Positions 32,176 through 44,096 are shown, numbered from the stretch's first letter. The stretch: DNA of 64,000 nt from Codonopsis lanceolata (GCA_013146195.2 CM028379.1:113516168-113580167), one strand, 5' to 3'. The notes: generated by a model not told the origin, from the letters alone. A program made the numbers and translations.

Positions 32176-35100
32176 CAATGATACTGCCATGAAACCTAAG
32201 GGTGCATGTTGGATTTGCGGTAAAAGTGGGCATTTCAAGGCTGATTGCCGAGTGAAAAGGAGCAAGAATAAAGGATCATACAACAACAGTTCTGGGCAGG
32301 GGTCTAAGGACCAAGGTCCGCCTACACATCAAGGTCAGAATTTAACTTGTGGTATTAATTTTGATGTGAATTATGTACCATTTATTTCTGAGGCATTTTA
32401 TGTGCAGGATGATGATGGTACATGGTGGATAGACTCGGGTGCAACAAGACATGTATGCAAAGATCGTAGCTGGTTTGAAAAGTATGAACCAGTGAATGAT
32501 GGATCCATACTCTTTATGGGGAACGAGTCAAAAGCAGCAATTGTTGGCCAAGGAACTGTTACATTGTATTTTAGTTCCGGAAAAAGTATTCTGTTAAAGA
32601 ATGTATTACATGTGCCGTGTATTCGTAAAAACTTAGTTTCTGGAAGTTTGCTATGTAGGGATGGTTTTAAACAAGTTTATGAGTCGGACAAATTCATTTT
32701 AAGCAAGTGTGGTGTATTTATAGGATTTGGATATCTATGTAATGGCATGTTTATGTTAAATATAAAGCATGATGTTGTAAACAATATTATGGCATGTTCT
32801 GAAATTGATACTTCAGTTTTGTGGCATGCTCATTTAGGCCATGTTCATTATAAACGCATGTTATTAATGTCGAAGAATGAGCTTATTCCATCCTTTGACA
32901 TGAATATGAATAAGTGTAATACTTGTATGTTGACTAAAATTGTTAGACAACCTTTTCATAATGTTAAAAGATCTTCTTCAATTCTAGAACTTATTCATAG
33001 TGATCTTTGTGACTTATATTCCACACCATCTTTGGGTAATAAGAAGTATGTGGTAACATTTATAGATGATTATACTCGTTTTTGTTATGTGTTTTTACTC
33101 CACACTAAAGATGAGGCAATGGATAAATTTATAATCTATAAAAATGTGATTGACTTCAATTGTCTTCTAAGATTAAGAAGATGCGTACCGATAGAGGTGG
33201 TGAATATTATGATCCATCCTATTTCGGGTCTTGTGGCATTATACATGAGGTCACAGCTCCTTATACGCCACAACAAAATGGCATAGCTGAGAGGAAGAAT
33301 CGTACTCTTAAAGAGATGATTAATTCCATGTTATCTTACTCGGGTTTGAGTGAGGGTTTTTGGGGAGAAGCCATGTTAACATCTTGTTATTTACTAAATA
33401 GAATTCCCAACAAACGGAATCCTATTACCCCTTATGAGCTTTGGCATAAAAGAAAACCAAACTTGGGTTATCTCATGAAGTTTGGGGTTGTAGGGCGGTT
33501 GTGAGACTACCCGCGCCCAAGATTAAAAACCTTGGGTGAAAGAGGCATTGATGTATTTTTATTGGATATGCTATGCATTCCAAAGCCTATAGGTTTTATG
33601 TCATGTAGCCTAATGAATTCATTCACACACCGTTATCGAGTCAAGGGATGCTATCTTTGATGAAACTAGGTTTTCTTCCATACCTAGGCCAAGGGATATG
33701 ACCCCACTACTATTGGAAAAGAGATTAATGATAACGTTACATCTCAAAATGAGCCACTAGAGTCTGTAGGAGCAAAAGGGCTAGCAAACCAAAGTCTTTG
33801 GACCCGACTTCCAAACCTATTTGGTGGAAGGGACAAGAGATGAGGTAGGATTCCAATACTCATATTGTTATAATGTTGATGAGGATCCAAGGACTTACAA
33901 AGAGGCTATGGAGTCTCAAGATGTCTCATTTTGGAAAGAAGCCATTAATGATGAAATGGATTCCATTATGGGTAATGACACATGGATCCTTACGGATCTT
34001 CCACGTGGTTGTAAACCTTTGTTGCAAGTGGATCTTCAAAAGGAAGATGAAAGTTGATGGTACAAGCCGACAAATATAAAGCCCGATTGGTCATCCAAGG
34101 CTTTAGACAAAAAGAAGGTATTGACTATTTCGATACTTATGCGGGTTGCTCGTATCTCCACCATTAGGTTATTGATTGCCTTGGCTGCAATTAACAATCT
34201 TGTGATCCATCAAATGGATGTTAAACTGCTCTTAAATGGAGACTTGGAAGAGGAAATATATATGAAACAACCTAAGGTTTCATTATGGCAGAAATGAGCA
34301 TAAGGTGTGTAAGCTTGTTAAATCATCAGACGAGCTCAAACAAGCTCCTAAACAATGGCATCATAAGTTTGATGAGGTTGTCTTGTCTAGTGGTTTTAAG
34401 CTTAACCAATCCGACAAGTGTGTATATAGCAAGTTTGATAATACCGGTAATGGTGTTATAATTTGCTTGTACGTTGATGATATGTTGATTTTCGGTACTA
34501 ACCAAAATCAAGTTGACCTTTGTAAAGCATTTTTATCATCAAATTTCGCGGGGAGGCGGATGTGATTCTTGGAATCAAAATCAAGCGGAGTAACAATGGA
34601 ATTTCTTTGACACAATCTCATTACATTGAGAAAGTGTTAAAGAAGTTTAATTGTGCTAATTCTACTCCAAATTCTCCCATGGATCCTAATGAGAAGCTTA
34701 TGCCTAATACGTAATCCGATATTACGCCTTGAGTATTCTCGAGTGATAGGATGTTTGATGTACGCAATGACTAGTACAAGACCGATATTGCTTATGCGGT
34801 AGGCAAGTTAAGCAGGTATACGAGTAACCCGGGTGGTCATCAATGGCGCGTGGTAAATCGTGTGCTAAGATATCTTAAGTCAACCAAGGACTACGGTTTG
34901 TCTTATATGGGGCATCCTTTGGTGTTAGAAGGATACTCGAATGCTAGTTGGATAACCAATGTAGAAGATCATTCTTCTACTAGTGGTTAGGTGTTTTTGC
35001 TTGGAGGAGGTGCCATTTCATGGGCTTCCAAAAGCAAACGTGTATTTCTAGCTCGACCATGGAGTCGAATTCATTGCCTTGGCAGAAATGAAAAGAGGCG

Positions 35101-35391
35101 GAATGGCTTAGAATTTGATCTATGAAATTCCATTATGGCCAAAACCAATTTCACCAATTTCTATCCATTGTGATAGTGCATCTACTTTGGCTAAAGCTTA
35201 TAGTCAAGTATATAATGGGAAGTCGCGACACCTAGGCGTTAGACATAGCGCGGTACGTGAGTTGATTACTCATGGGTGATTTCGTTGTGTTTGTGAGATC
35301 TCAACATAATTTAGCCGATCATTTGACCAAAGGGTTGGCTAGAGACTTGGTTCACAAGTTAGCTATTGGGATGGGTCTTAAACCCGTATGA
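32176..35391 (+). pseudogene. Copia pol (copy 1), many frame breaks
   Basis: CCHC knuckle CWICGKSGHFKADC near 32208, protease WWIDSGATRHVC (32424), GAG-pre-integrase HAHLGHVHYKR..CNTCMLTK (32830-32940), integrase LIHSDLCDL and FIDDYTRFCYVF (32990-33090) then QQNGIAERKN (33270), RT DTWILTDLPRGCKPL (33980), CLYVDDMLIFG (34465), and RNase H ending in GMGLKPV with TGA at 35389-35391. From ~33150 on, small insertions and deletions switch the frame at least eight times. Most are absent from the copy at 45983-48540, where other positions are broken, so many could be assembly errors rather than real decay. Confidence 0.9.
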
Positions 35392-35916
35392 ATCTTTGGT
35401 GATAGGATACCCAATTCCCCTCTAATACAATGTTAGAGGCATAATTCAATGTGGAAGGCCTATTGTCTTAGATTTACGCACATGATATTGTCCCAAAGGT
35501 ATGTGCTTTTACCCGCATGGTTAGGTTGAAAGTTTTCTTCTTAATAAATCTTTTGATATAGTGCAATTGCAGTGCACAATGAAAGATTCACCTATATGAG
35601 CATGAAGTTTGGTCGCTTCAAGGAAGTTCAGGGTTGGCTTTCTATATGCTCATGAATGGATATGGACACAAGGCCTGTATAATTAGTGTCGATAATAAAC
35701 TTTTGGAGTTGTTTTAACTTATGTGTATATTATCTTCATGTATTCAAAATATGTAAAAGGGTTCAATGCTTAGACACACCCTAAATACTCGAATATTTGA
35801 AATGTGTAATATTACTAAGGTGGTAATTCAATCTTCGTGACATTGCCATTAATGCATGAGTTGTTATATTTGTCAGTTTTAACTAAACCAAGGATTATAC
35901 TTAAATGGGGGAGGAT
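35392..35916 (+). other. Copia copy 1 3' untranslated region and polypurine tract
   Basis: Non-coding sequence between the pol stop and the LTR, ending in the purine tract aaatgggggaggat (35903-35916) that primes plus-strand DNA synthesis. Confidence 0.8.
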
Positions 35917-36571
35917 TGTTGATGATTTAAGTAAAATCATTGGTCATTTGGTATAATCGGGGTTTATGTTTCAAGATGGGTGAGCTCTGAATACTACATT
36001 GTGAATATGGGGCAAGTGCTGAGTGCACATTCACATAAGTTTCACGAACTTACGGTGTTAATAATCAAAGCGCTTTTTGTTTCCTCTTTCGACTTATTGT
36101 TCTCGCAACGAATAACCTGTAAGTGGGGGTCTCGGGTCCGCTCTGGCCAATGAGTCTGGGGTCCGGGGTTCTGTTTAGTTCGGGGCAACGCCTGCCAAAC
36201 TTGAAGGTGTGACTGTTCGATGTTTAAAATCAAGGTACGCTTTTTTCTCGGCGGTTGTCTAGTGATGCTCCAAAGGTTACAAATAATTTGAAAGGATTTC
36301 TGATTATTTGCAAAGGGACACATATAAACTATATATCGTTCCTTCCTTCATCTTCGCTTTTAGGTAACAAAATTCACGTAATACCCAACGGTAGTCTTTT
36401 CCGCTGAAAGTGCCGAAATAGAGAGCAATTATAGTCTTATCCCACAAGAATATTCGTGTAACCCGGGGGCATTCGATAGGGTCGAATAATTCTTGCGAGA
36501 AAGTACTCATGCAAACATTCTATAATATATCCTAGCTATTCGACATTGTTGTTATTAAGAATTCCCCAACA
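35917..36571 (+). repeat. 3' LTR of Copia copy 1
   Basis: 655 bp, TGTTGATG..CCCCAACA. It differs from the 5' LTR by many short indels, whereas the 5' LTR and the 3' LTR of copy 2 (49068-49743) agree closely in the parts they share. That points to low sequence quality in this stretch rather than age. Confidence 0.92.
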
Positions 36572-36769
36572 AATCTTGCCCGCTCTCAATTGCATTGAAA
36601 TTTGAAACTCAATTATCTCCTCCATATACTCGGGCGCCTAAAAATCTTTGGGGCAAGCGCTTAAGTAAGAAAGAGTAGAACAATTTGATTCACTACCAGT
36701 TGCAAAACCAATTTATATGTACTATACTATACTAACACCAATTAACACATCAGGAAAATTATCATATTT

Positions 36770-37245
36770 TCCTTTATCGTCCGTCCCAATATAATTATCT
36801 TTTTTTAAAACTTTCCTTTTAGTACGACATATTTAACACCTAACCCATATTTTTTCATCATATTTTAATTAGACAAATGATATTACGAGCTAGAGCTTGT
36901 ATTATTATTACGAACTTTAGTGTTATAGTCGTTCGATGATTAAGTTGGTGATGATTTGAAATATTAATGTCATTATGATTTGAAATATTAATGTCTTAAA
37001 AGAGAGCATATTTGATCTAACTGTTTATAGATTTAAGTAGATTTGATCTAACGACACTAACACTAAAGGTTGTAATAATATCACAAGCTCTATCTCGTGA
37101 TATTATACATCATTTAATTATGGGTCACATGTACATGTGTTTTTAAAAAAATTACACATCAAATAAATATTAGTAATCAAGTAAATTATTTTTTCTTAAT
37201 ACGCGTACGGGTCAAACAAGACAATGATTTGAGACGGAGGGAGTT
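36770..37245. mobile_element. Stowaway-type MITE carrying a second MITE
   Basis: Left end tcgtccgtcccaatataatt, right end caatgatttgagacggaggg then ag. The internal sequence matches the MITE at 27763-28035, which lacks the nested insertion at 36872-37112. Repeated after the gap at about 49976-50428. Confidence 0.7.
36872..37112. mobile_element. Nested MITE with long TIRs and 8-bp TSD
   Basis: Inserted into the Stowaway MITE between two copies of TTTAATTA (36864-36871 and 37113-37120). Terminal inverted repeats of ~45 bp: left gatattacgagctagagctt, right aagctctatctcgtgatatt. The 8-bp TSD suggests the hAT superfamily. The allele at 50076-50297 lacks a ~20-bp internal duplication present here. 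Confidence 0.7.
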
Positions 37246-37674
37246 CCCTTAATGATTAAAGCATTCAAATATTGACTATTTGAGTGGAACATAGAGTAAT
37301 AAATACAGTAAAACTTTGTTATGATAAATGCGCAAATTTACATAATGTGTTGGTTTTGTTTTTCCGCACTGATTGTATAAAGATTCATTAGTGCCTTGAG
37401 GCTGCGGCAGCTCCAAAAATAAATTTTAGCGGGGAGTTCAAAAAATTAAAATCACAATTTTTGTTTACACATTTTCATGCATTAAGTGGGATCCCTCCAT
37501 AAAACGGTAGTGTTTTGTAATGTAAAAAAATAGTTGAGTGGGGTTTCTTTCCCCCAGGTGAGACACATCCATCACCTCGAGCAGGCCCAATCACGAGGGT
37601 GTTTAGAAGGCGACAACCATGAGCTCCCAATTGTGGGGTACCAAATTTGAGTACTACCTTATATATAATGTCGA
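37246..37674. other. Spacer; copy 1/copy 2 divergence point near 37383
   Basis: No gene. Up to gcactgattgta (about 37378) the sequence matches 50551-50562 after the gap; beyond it, 5.1 kb is unique to copy 1. Confidence 0.6.
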
Positions 37675-37780
37675 TAATTATTTACAATTGAAACATTTTA
37701 CTCAGTGGTTAAGACATTTCCTTTTTGTGATGGCGGGTTCGATTCTTGTGGGTTTTAAAAAAATCATTATTATTTTTAAT
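37675..37780 (+). mobile_element. Possible SINE fragment
   Basis: actcagtggttaagacattt and ggcgggttcgattcttg, about 30 bp apart, look like the A and B boxes of a tRNA-derived plant SINE, followed by an A/T-rich tail. No cloverleaf can be folded, so this is not a tRNA gene. Confidence 0.4.
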
Positions 37781-37833
37781 GATATATAATTTATTTATGC
37801 ATGCTCCTTAGGGGAAATGTCGGTAAAAAGAAG

Positions 37834-37835
<2 letters not shown>

Positions 37836-37894
<59 letters not shown>
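37836..37894. repeat. (AT)n microsatellite
   Basis: About 29 AT units, the third such tract in the window. Confidence 0.95.
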
Positions 37895-37897
<3 letters not shown>

Positions 37898-38157
37898 TTA
37901 TTACGCATTTGTGTTTCAATTATAAAACATGTGACCTAATGGTTGATATTCTTGGAGCAGAGTTAGAAGACTTGGGTTTAATTCATGTTTTAATCACTTT
38001 AGTGGGCCCTTTATATTTTTTGCCATGGGCCGACCCTGGCCTCGGTGTCTGTGGGGGGGAGGAACTGGTTTGAAGCAACTTGTAAGTTGTAACATGTCTT
38101 ATCCATCTCTAGAACCCTCTTTTTTTTCTTTTTTTTTCTTTTAACCTTTCAACGAAC

Positions 38158-39140
38158 CTATATTATAAAACAGCTAGGTAATTGACTAAAGATATTTAAA
38201 GACCAAGCTAAAATTATCTTTAAAAAATTAACGGTTGAGATTTATCCTCACATTCACATGTGTGAACGTTATCCATTTTTAATTTCTTTTTTTTTTCTCT
38301 ATAACAAATCACCTCCTATAATTAATATTATCTATATTATAAAACAGCTAGGTAATTGACTAGGGCTATTCAGATGTTAGGATTAAATTATCTTAAAAAA
38401 ATTAACGGTTGAGATTCACCCCACGTTCACATGTATGATGTGTGAGTAGTTATCTATTTTTAACTCCTTATTTTTTTTTCTCTATGACAAATCACCTCTT
38501 AAAATTAATATTATGAGCAGTCACCTCTTTTTTCTCTCTTATGTTTTATCTTCACATTACAAAGTCACACACTGCGATTAATCTTCTGAACAGTCACCCC
38601 TTGTAAAACATCAATTCCTCAACTATCACTTGAAGCAATATACCCCTCAACTATAACATTTTTTTAAATCGCACATTCTATTTAGGTACCGTCATTTCAA
38701 TTGATGAAATCAGATATACTGGCACCATGTCAAACCAATCTATATTATAAAACAATTAGGTAATTTATTAGGGTTAGTCAGAGGTTGAGATTAAATTATC
38801 TTAAATATTTTAACGGATGAGATTCACTCTCACTTTCACATTTTTAACTCCCTATTTTTTTCTTTCCCTATTACAAATCACCCCTACAATTAATATTATG
38901 ATCAATCACCCATTTTTCTTCTCCCTATGTTTTATATTCATATTACAAAGTCACACCGTGCGATTAATCTTCTGAACAGTCACCTCATATAAAACAGCAA
39001 TCCCTCAACTTTCACTTGAAGCAATGTATCATTCAACTGTAACATTTTTTTAAATCGTACATTCTATTTAGGTACTGTTATTTCAATTGACGAAATCAGA
39101 TATATTGGCACCGTGTCATAGGCACGGACATTTCAATCAA
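38158..39140 (+). mobile_element. Tandem Helitron-like units, ~405 bp each
   Basis: ctatattataaaacagctaggtaatt-type starts occur at 38158 (truncated unit), 38331, 38739 and 39141. Units 38331-38738 and 38739-39140 share ttaacggttgagattcac, attacaaagtcacac..gcgattaatcttctgaac, ctcaact.tcacttgaagcaat and tcaattgaygaaatcagata. TCTATATTATAAAA is the typical 5' end of plant Helitrons. A 3' CTRR hairpin was not identified. Confidence 0.6.
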
Positions 39141-39688
39141 TCTATATTATAAAAGAACTTACAACATACGTGTGCCATTGAATAGGACTAACTACTGGTT
39201 CAAATTTATTTTTTTACAGACATCATACGATTGTCATTAATTTGAACCCCCAAGCGTGCGAACGTCGATTATCTACCTCCTTCTTAATTCAGATATTACA
39301 GTTTTACAGTTATTGTTTTACAGTTTTACAGTTATTGTTCGTTAATCAATTTAATTTTTGTCTAGCCCGGATTTTTTTTCCTGGCCTAGATTTATTGTTT
39401 ACAAATATTTAGTTTGTAGTTTCTTAATTGATTGTTATAATAATCAACTGAATCTTAATTTTACTTTTGTCCGGTTTAGATTTAATTTTTTTTTAAAAAT
39501 TGTTCGTAAGTTTTGTAATTTTAAATCTTTGTATTTTAATTTCTTTTTTTTTTAATTTTTTTGCTAAATTTCCTTTATTGATCTGAAATCTTTGTGATTT
39601 CACTTAGTCTCATTCAATTTATTTTATGGTTTTTGTTTGATAAGATTTTCATATTTAACTTTAATTTAATTAAGAGGTGTTGGATTGA

Positions 39689-39726
<38 letters not shown>

Positions 39727-40221
39727 TACTTTTGGATGCTTTATTAAACTCATTTAGATGAGTTACACAATTTCTTTAATTTTTTGGATGCATTTTATTT
39801 GTGTAGAGTACATTGATCTGACCCCTACAAAATCTTAAGCATGTATTAATTTATTTGCATCATGTTTGCTTCATACATTGATCACGTTATAATGACATTG
39901 TGTCATGGGTACGGACACGAAATATAGTTCATCAATAAACTAAAACCCATCAAGACTACGAAATTCACAAAGAATAATAAAATATGTCCTTGTACCAAGC
40001 ACGTGCTTAACGACCTTTTCGGTATCAGTCCCTAAACTGATTTTTTTTAAAGGTCCTTGTACCGAGCACGTTAAACACAATTAATCCTTCCGTCCAATCA
40101 TCTCCAAATCCATCAATTTATTTCCGTTAAGTTCCCACATGTGGCTATTGCATGCAGTTGTCCAAGGTTAAAATGGTTGTATCAAATAAAAAGACTACAT
40201 GGACCATTCGCGAACACGCCA
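39141..40221. other. AT-rich spacer with a fourth Helitron-like start
   Basis: Starts tctatattataaaagaacttac at 39141, then degenerate AT-rich sequence, a (TG)n(AG)n microsatellite (39689-39724) and a block at 39995-40135 (ccttgtaccgagcacgt) that looks like an old repeat. No gene. Confidence 0.45.
39689..39724. repeat. (TG)n(AG)n microsatellite
   Basis: tgtgtgtgtgtgtgtgagagagagagagagagagag. Confidence 0.9.
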
Positions 40222-40230
40222 AATTTTTAA

Positions 40231-41447
40231 GAGGTGGTCTACTGTAAAACGGTCTTATGGATCCTTATCCGTAAGACGGATCTATCTAGTTAAATAGGGT
40301 AAAATTCAGAAATCTCAATGCAACCCCTTAGTTTTTGAAAATTACAGCGCCACCCATCATATTTATATATGCAGAGTGTCACTTTTTACTATTAACAATG
40401 TCACTTTATAGTATAAAATATGTTACTTTTGGCCTTAGAAGTGTCACTTTACATTTTTAATGAAAATTATAATTTTTCCTAAAAAAGTGTTACTTTTTGG
40501 GCTTAAATGTGTCACTTTTAGTCTTAAATGTGTTACTTTCACTTTGAAAAGTGTCTCATTTTTTTATAAATAAAAATCATTACGTTTGACATTAAAGTGT
40601 TACTTTATAACATTAAAAGTGTCACTTTTTAGAATTAAATGTGTTACTTTTGACAGTACAAGTGTCATTTTGCCTTATAAATAAAAATCGTCATTATTGA
40701 CCTTAAAAGTGTCACTTTTTACCATTGAAAATATCAAGTTTTAGTATTAAATGTGTCACTTTTGGCAGTCAACGTTACTTGTAAAGTGACATTTTTAGTA
40801 TTAAATATGTCACTTTTTAGTATTAAGAGTATCACTTTTTAGTATTAAATGTGTCACTTTTTAGTATTAAGAGTGTCATTTTTTAGTATTAAATTAAATG
40901 TGTCACTTTTTAGTATTAAGAGTATTCTTTTTTAGTATTAAGAATGTTACTTTGTATTTTAATGAGAATTATAATAAATTTCTCTTTATAGTGTCCCTTT
41001 TAACATTAAAATGTGTCACTTTTGTGTTTTCAATGTGTCACGTTTGACTTTAAATGTGTCATTTAGCATTTCGTCAAAATCCGTTAGGATCCGTCAAGTA
41101 TCCCAAAGTAATTGATGCTAACGGATGGTTAACGGAGCTGACAAAGGATTAAACTGCAAGGCGTGGGAAACATAAGAATTTCGACGGCAAACATTGAAAG
41201 TGCAAGGACACCGAAGCAAATAAAGGAACTTCTCATTAATGAGTATTAAAAAATAAATAGTGTAACTAGAGCAATTCAAACCAATGACCTCCATGGACTA
41301 AACCTTTAAGCATCGCCTCTAACTAACTCAGCTAACATGTTATTGTAATTTTTATGAACATGTTTAGTTATTAACCTGCAAATTCCTAAATGGGGTCCCA
41401 TCTTACGGATTTAGGATCCGTAAGACCGTCCTACACAAGTCTTTGCC
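40231..41447. mobile_element. Mutator-type non-autonomous element, 9-bp TSD
   Basis: AATTTTTAA flanks both ends (40222-40230 and 41448-41456). The imperfect terminal inverted repeats share acggtctta.ggatcc and tccgtaagaygg (left 40248-40277, right 41397-41430 inverted). A 9-bp TSD is typical of Mutator-like elements. The interior is mostly the minisatellite at 40368-41075. No transposase. Confidence 0.78.
40368..41075. repeat. Minisatellite of ~21-23 bp units, core GTGTCACTTTT
   Basis: About 30 imperfect units of the form aaatgtgtcactttttagtatta, best conserved at 40790-40930. Variants change gtgtcac to gtgttac or gtgtcat. It fills most of the Mutator-type element. Confidence 0.88.
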
Positions 41448-41456
41448 AATTTTTAA

Positions 41457-42229
41457 CACAACTTTCAGAATCAAGGTATTGAATCAATCAATGCAGTCAA
41501 AAGGAAAAGATTATATTGGTAACTCAGAATTGATGAGAGGGACTCAAACAAGGGCAAGGATAGCAGCTATCAAAAAGATTTGGTTCAAAATTGGATCTTG
41601 AATCTATTGATAGGAGTGAAAAGAAATGTTAGCACTTTTCCTCCATGTCGGAGACCAAAACTTATTTTTGAAGGGTCACGCTATTCGGCCCGCTTCCTCC
41701 AAGTTGACCCCAATCCAAATTTAAAAAACTTGAAAACTATTTGTTTACCCCCCGCGATTACCCATTTTGCCCTCCTAATTTTTTGAAACTAATTTTGATG
41801 CAAACCACCCTCTCTAACCCACCCTATCTACACTAACCCCCCACTCCCAACCAAAAATGTGAAACCCCTTCCCCCTTCCCCCACTCAACATAAACACTTT
41901 GAAGAAGGAAAAAACGTGTCAAAAACCTCCACCTCTATCTCCTTGAAAACTTTGAAGATAATTCTTGACTATGGTTATAATTTGGATTAATGGCCTAGTC
42001 TATCATATACGAGAACTTAGAAAAGAGTTTAGAATGCATTTACCGTTTAAACTCTATTGGATGAATTTATAGAGACGATTCAACGGAGTCTATTTTAGTG
42101 AGCCATTGAACAATACCGGCTCAATGATCAATCCCTACAACGTTCTAAATGCGTTTCACTAAGAATATAAATTCTAGACTCTTGAATTGGATTGATTACC
42201 TTGCTTTATTTAAATGTCATATAATAGAA
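41457..42229. other. Spacer, no gene seen
   Basis: Short open frames only. C-rich stretch at 41745-41890. Present only in copy 1. Confidence 0.4.
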
Positions 42230-43363
42230 TGCCTAATTGACATGTTGGGTTCGCTCTTGTCGAACTCAATCCTACTTGATTATTGATGAGAATAATTACT
42301 TGTCATGAACGAGATCGCTCTTGTCGGCCTCGTTCTCTACTTGAGAATTTGTTAAGTAAACACTGTTTGGCATTTGCATGAGTCCAGCTGGCATACCTGT
42401 CCTTGTACACACACGCCTCCACTGTGGCCACAGTGGGGAAGTAGCCCCTTTGTTGTAACCATTAGAGCACATTGGTGTGTCTATCCCGGGCATCTCCTCG
42501 GAAGGTCGATGTATTCACAACCATCTGACACCTCACATTCCAGATAACGCTTGTATGCAGGAACTACGTAGCGGCACCGGCTCTCCATATATCCTTATCC
42601 TATGTGATTTAATTACGAGCACCTATGTGAAACAATGTGCATCCTGGATATATGATCTATATGCTTATGTGATGATATCTTGCCTTGTATGTTGCATATT
42701 GCCATGACATGCATGATTGATAGCTTGCAAGTCTTTATGACTTACTCATTCCCCTTTACTGCTTTAGATCCTAGCAAAACAGGTCCTTCTCGCTCAGGCT
42801 TGCAGTGTTCGTGTTTCCTCTATTCCTCTTTTGGTCCGACGTTGTAGTTGAAGAGGTGGTTTAGTTGTCCTCTTCCTTTCTTTTGTAATTTGCAAGGACA
42901 ATGGGTTTAAAAGCAAGTCAATTAGACTATGCTTGGGCATGTGTTTAGAACTTGTACTTGTTTCCTTTATTTAACTACTTGTAGTGTTATCACTTGTAGT
43001 ACTTGTAATCCTTTAGATGCCGGCAATGTGTAAGCCGAGCTATGGTTATCTTGTTGATTAGTTCACTACATATAAGTCTTCCGATAAGCATCCTATTAGC
43101 TCTTATTTAATTCTTGTCCATTAACTGCTAGCTTGGGTTCCAGCATGTAGTGTCGCCGATGACTTGGTTTAATTGCTTAACTGTTATATCAGTAAATGTT
43201 TTTAAAATTCCGGCCTTTTGGTGTCGAGGCGTGTTACGTCTCCAATGTTGCGTCATGTCGTTTTCTTAAATTGAGTTGTTGCATGTTTATATGTTTACTT
43301 GTTTCCGTCCTATTTGGGCGGTTTGACCCGCGGTTTCACCTCGGGCCCGGGATGGGTCGCCAC
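42230..43363 (+). mobile_element. Partial Tekay/Del-like LTR, copy 1
   Basis: Blocks such as cactgtggccacagtgggga, gcttgggttcc..gtgtcgccgatgacttggttta and the end gggatgggtcgccaca correspond, reversed, to the LTR of the chromovirus at 59677-62632. No internal domain follows; the left edge is uncertain. The part from 42470 is repeated at 50563-51448. Confidence 0.6.
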
Positions 43364-44096
43364 ACTGTGAGTTTTTAATGTGTATCTAAATATTTTGTAT
43401 GGTCTCCGGCATGATTTTGCTATTGAGGTTGTTATTGTTTTGTTCTTTCCGGCACCTTGGTTGCCGATGGTGTTGTTGCATGCCTGCATTGTTACGACAC
43501 ACAAGTTGTGTTTTTACTTACTGTGTTTTATTCCATTTTGTAGGTTATTTGGATGTCGTATACACACCAAATGCGAGAACATTTCCCGTTTCACCAGATA
43601 TCTTTTATATCAATGATGCATAGGGTCGGTTGATCATGTCAAGCCATACCACCCTGATCGCGTCCTCCGAAAGTTTGGATATGTTCAGACCATTTCGAGA
43701 AATGTTATTGCACCTGATATTATGAAGAGAGGTTTGGCGGCAAATAAGAAAATATTGGCCACGATGCTTCAATTATTTGCCGCTTGGAAGAGACAAGTCT
43801 TAACTAACGAAGAACTTGAGAGACAATGCGAGAGACCATGAGAATGTGCACCTAACTATATGGATAGGTACAATCACGCATCTCGTTCGATCGTTTATAA
43901 CCCCAAACATCATTCTTTACATTATAGGTTTGCGTCAGATGCAAGTTTACCAGATCCATGGATTATGATATCATTAGCACACGGGTTATTGGAACCAATG
44001 GCGGTGCGGTATTGTTCGAGAGACCGAGATATGTCATATGATGAATTGGTTTTAGCGATCCAAGGTGCATACGTAGCACTGGGAGATCAACAATAG
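43364..44096 (+). pseudogene. Plant mobile domain remnant, copy 1
   Basis: From about 43622: VDHVKPYHPDRVLRKFGYVQ, then KRGLAANKKILATMLQLFAA, a stop (TGA) after ERQCERP, and MDRYNHASRSIVYNP, ending VALGDQQ with a stop at 44094-44096. HPDRVLRQFG followed by a YM..Y/W motif is the C-terminal half of PMD proteins of the phosphatase-7-long-form-like/MAIN-like type. The N-terminal half is absent or unrecognisable. It faces the MULE-OTU gene tail to tail, ~300 bp away. Confidence 0.6.

Larger units (their letters stand above)
30857..36571 (+). mobile_element. Copia retrotransposon with both LTRs, copy 1, TSD AATCT
   Basis: LTRs start TGTTGATGATTTAAG and end AATTCCCCAACA. AATCT flanks the element on both sides (30852-30856 and 36572-36576). 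The interior has gag, CCHC knuckle, protease, integrase, RT and RNase H in Copia order, then a ~525-bp 3' untranslated region and the polypurine tract aaatgggggaggat. Many small indels break the frames from 33.1 kb onward. The part right of ~32853 reappears after the assembly gap (45983-49743). Confidence 0.95.

Noticed and set aside
37690..37750. tRNA gene
   Set aside because: A- and B-box-like words only; no acceptor stem or cloverleaf. Kept as a possible SINE.
40368..41075. CRISPR-like array
   Set aside because: No unique spacers; units are contiguous, imperfect and AT-rich in a plant transposon.
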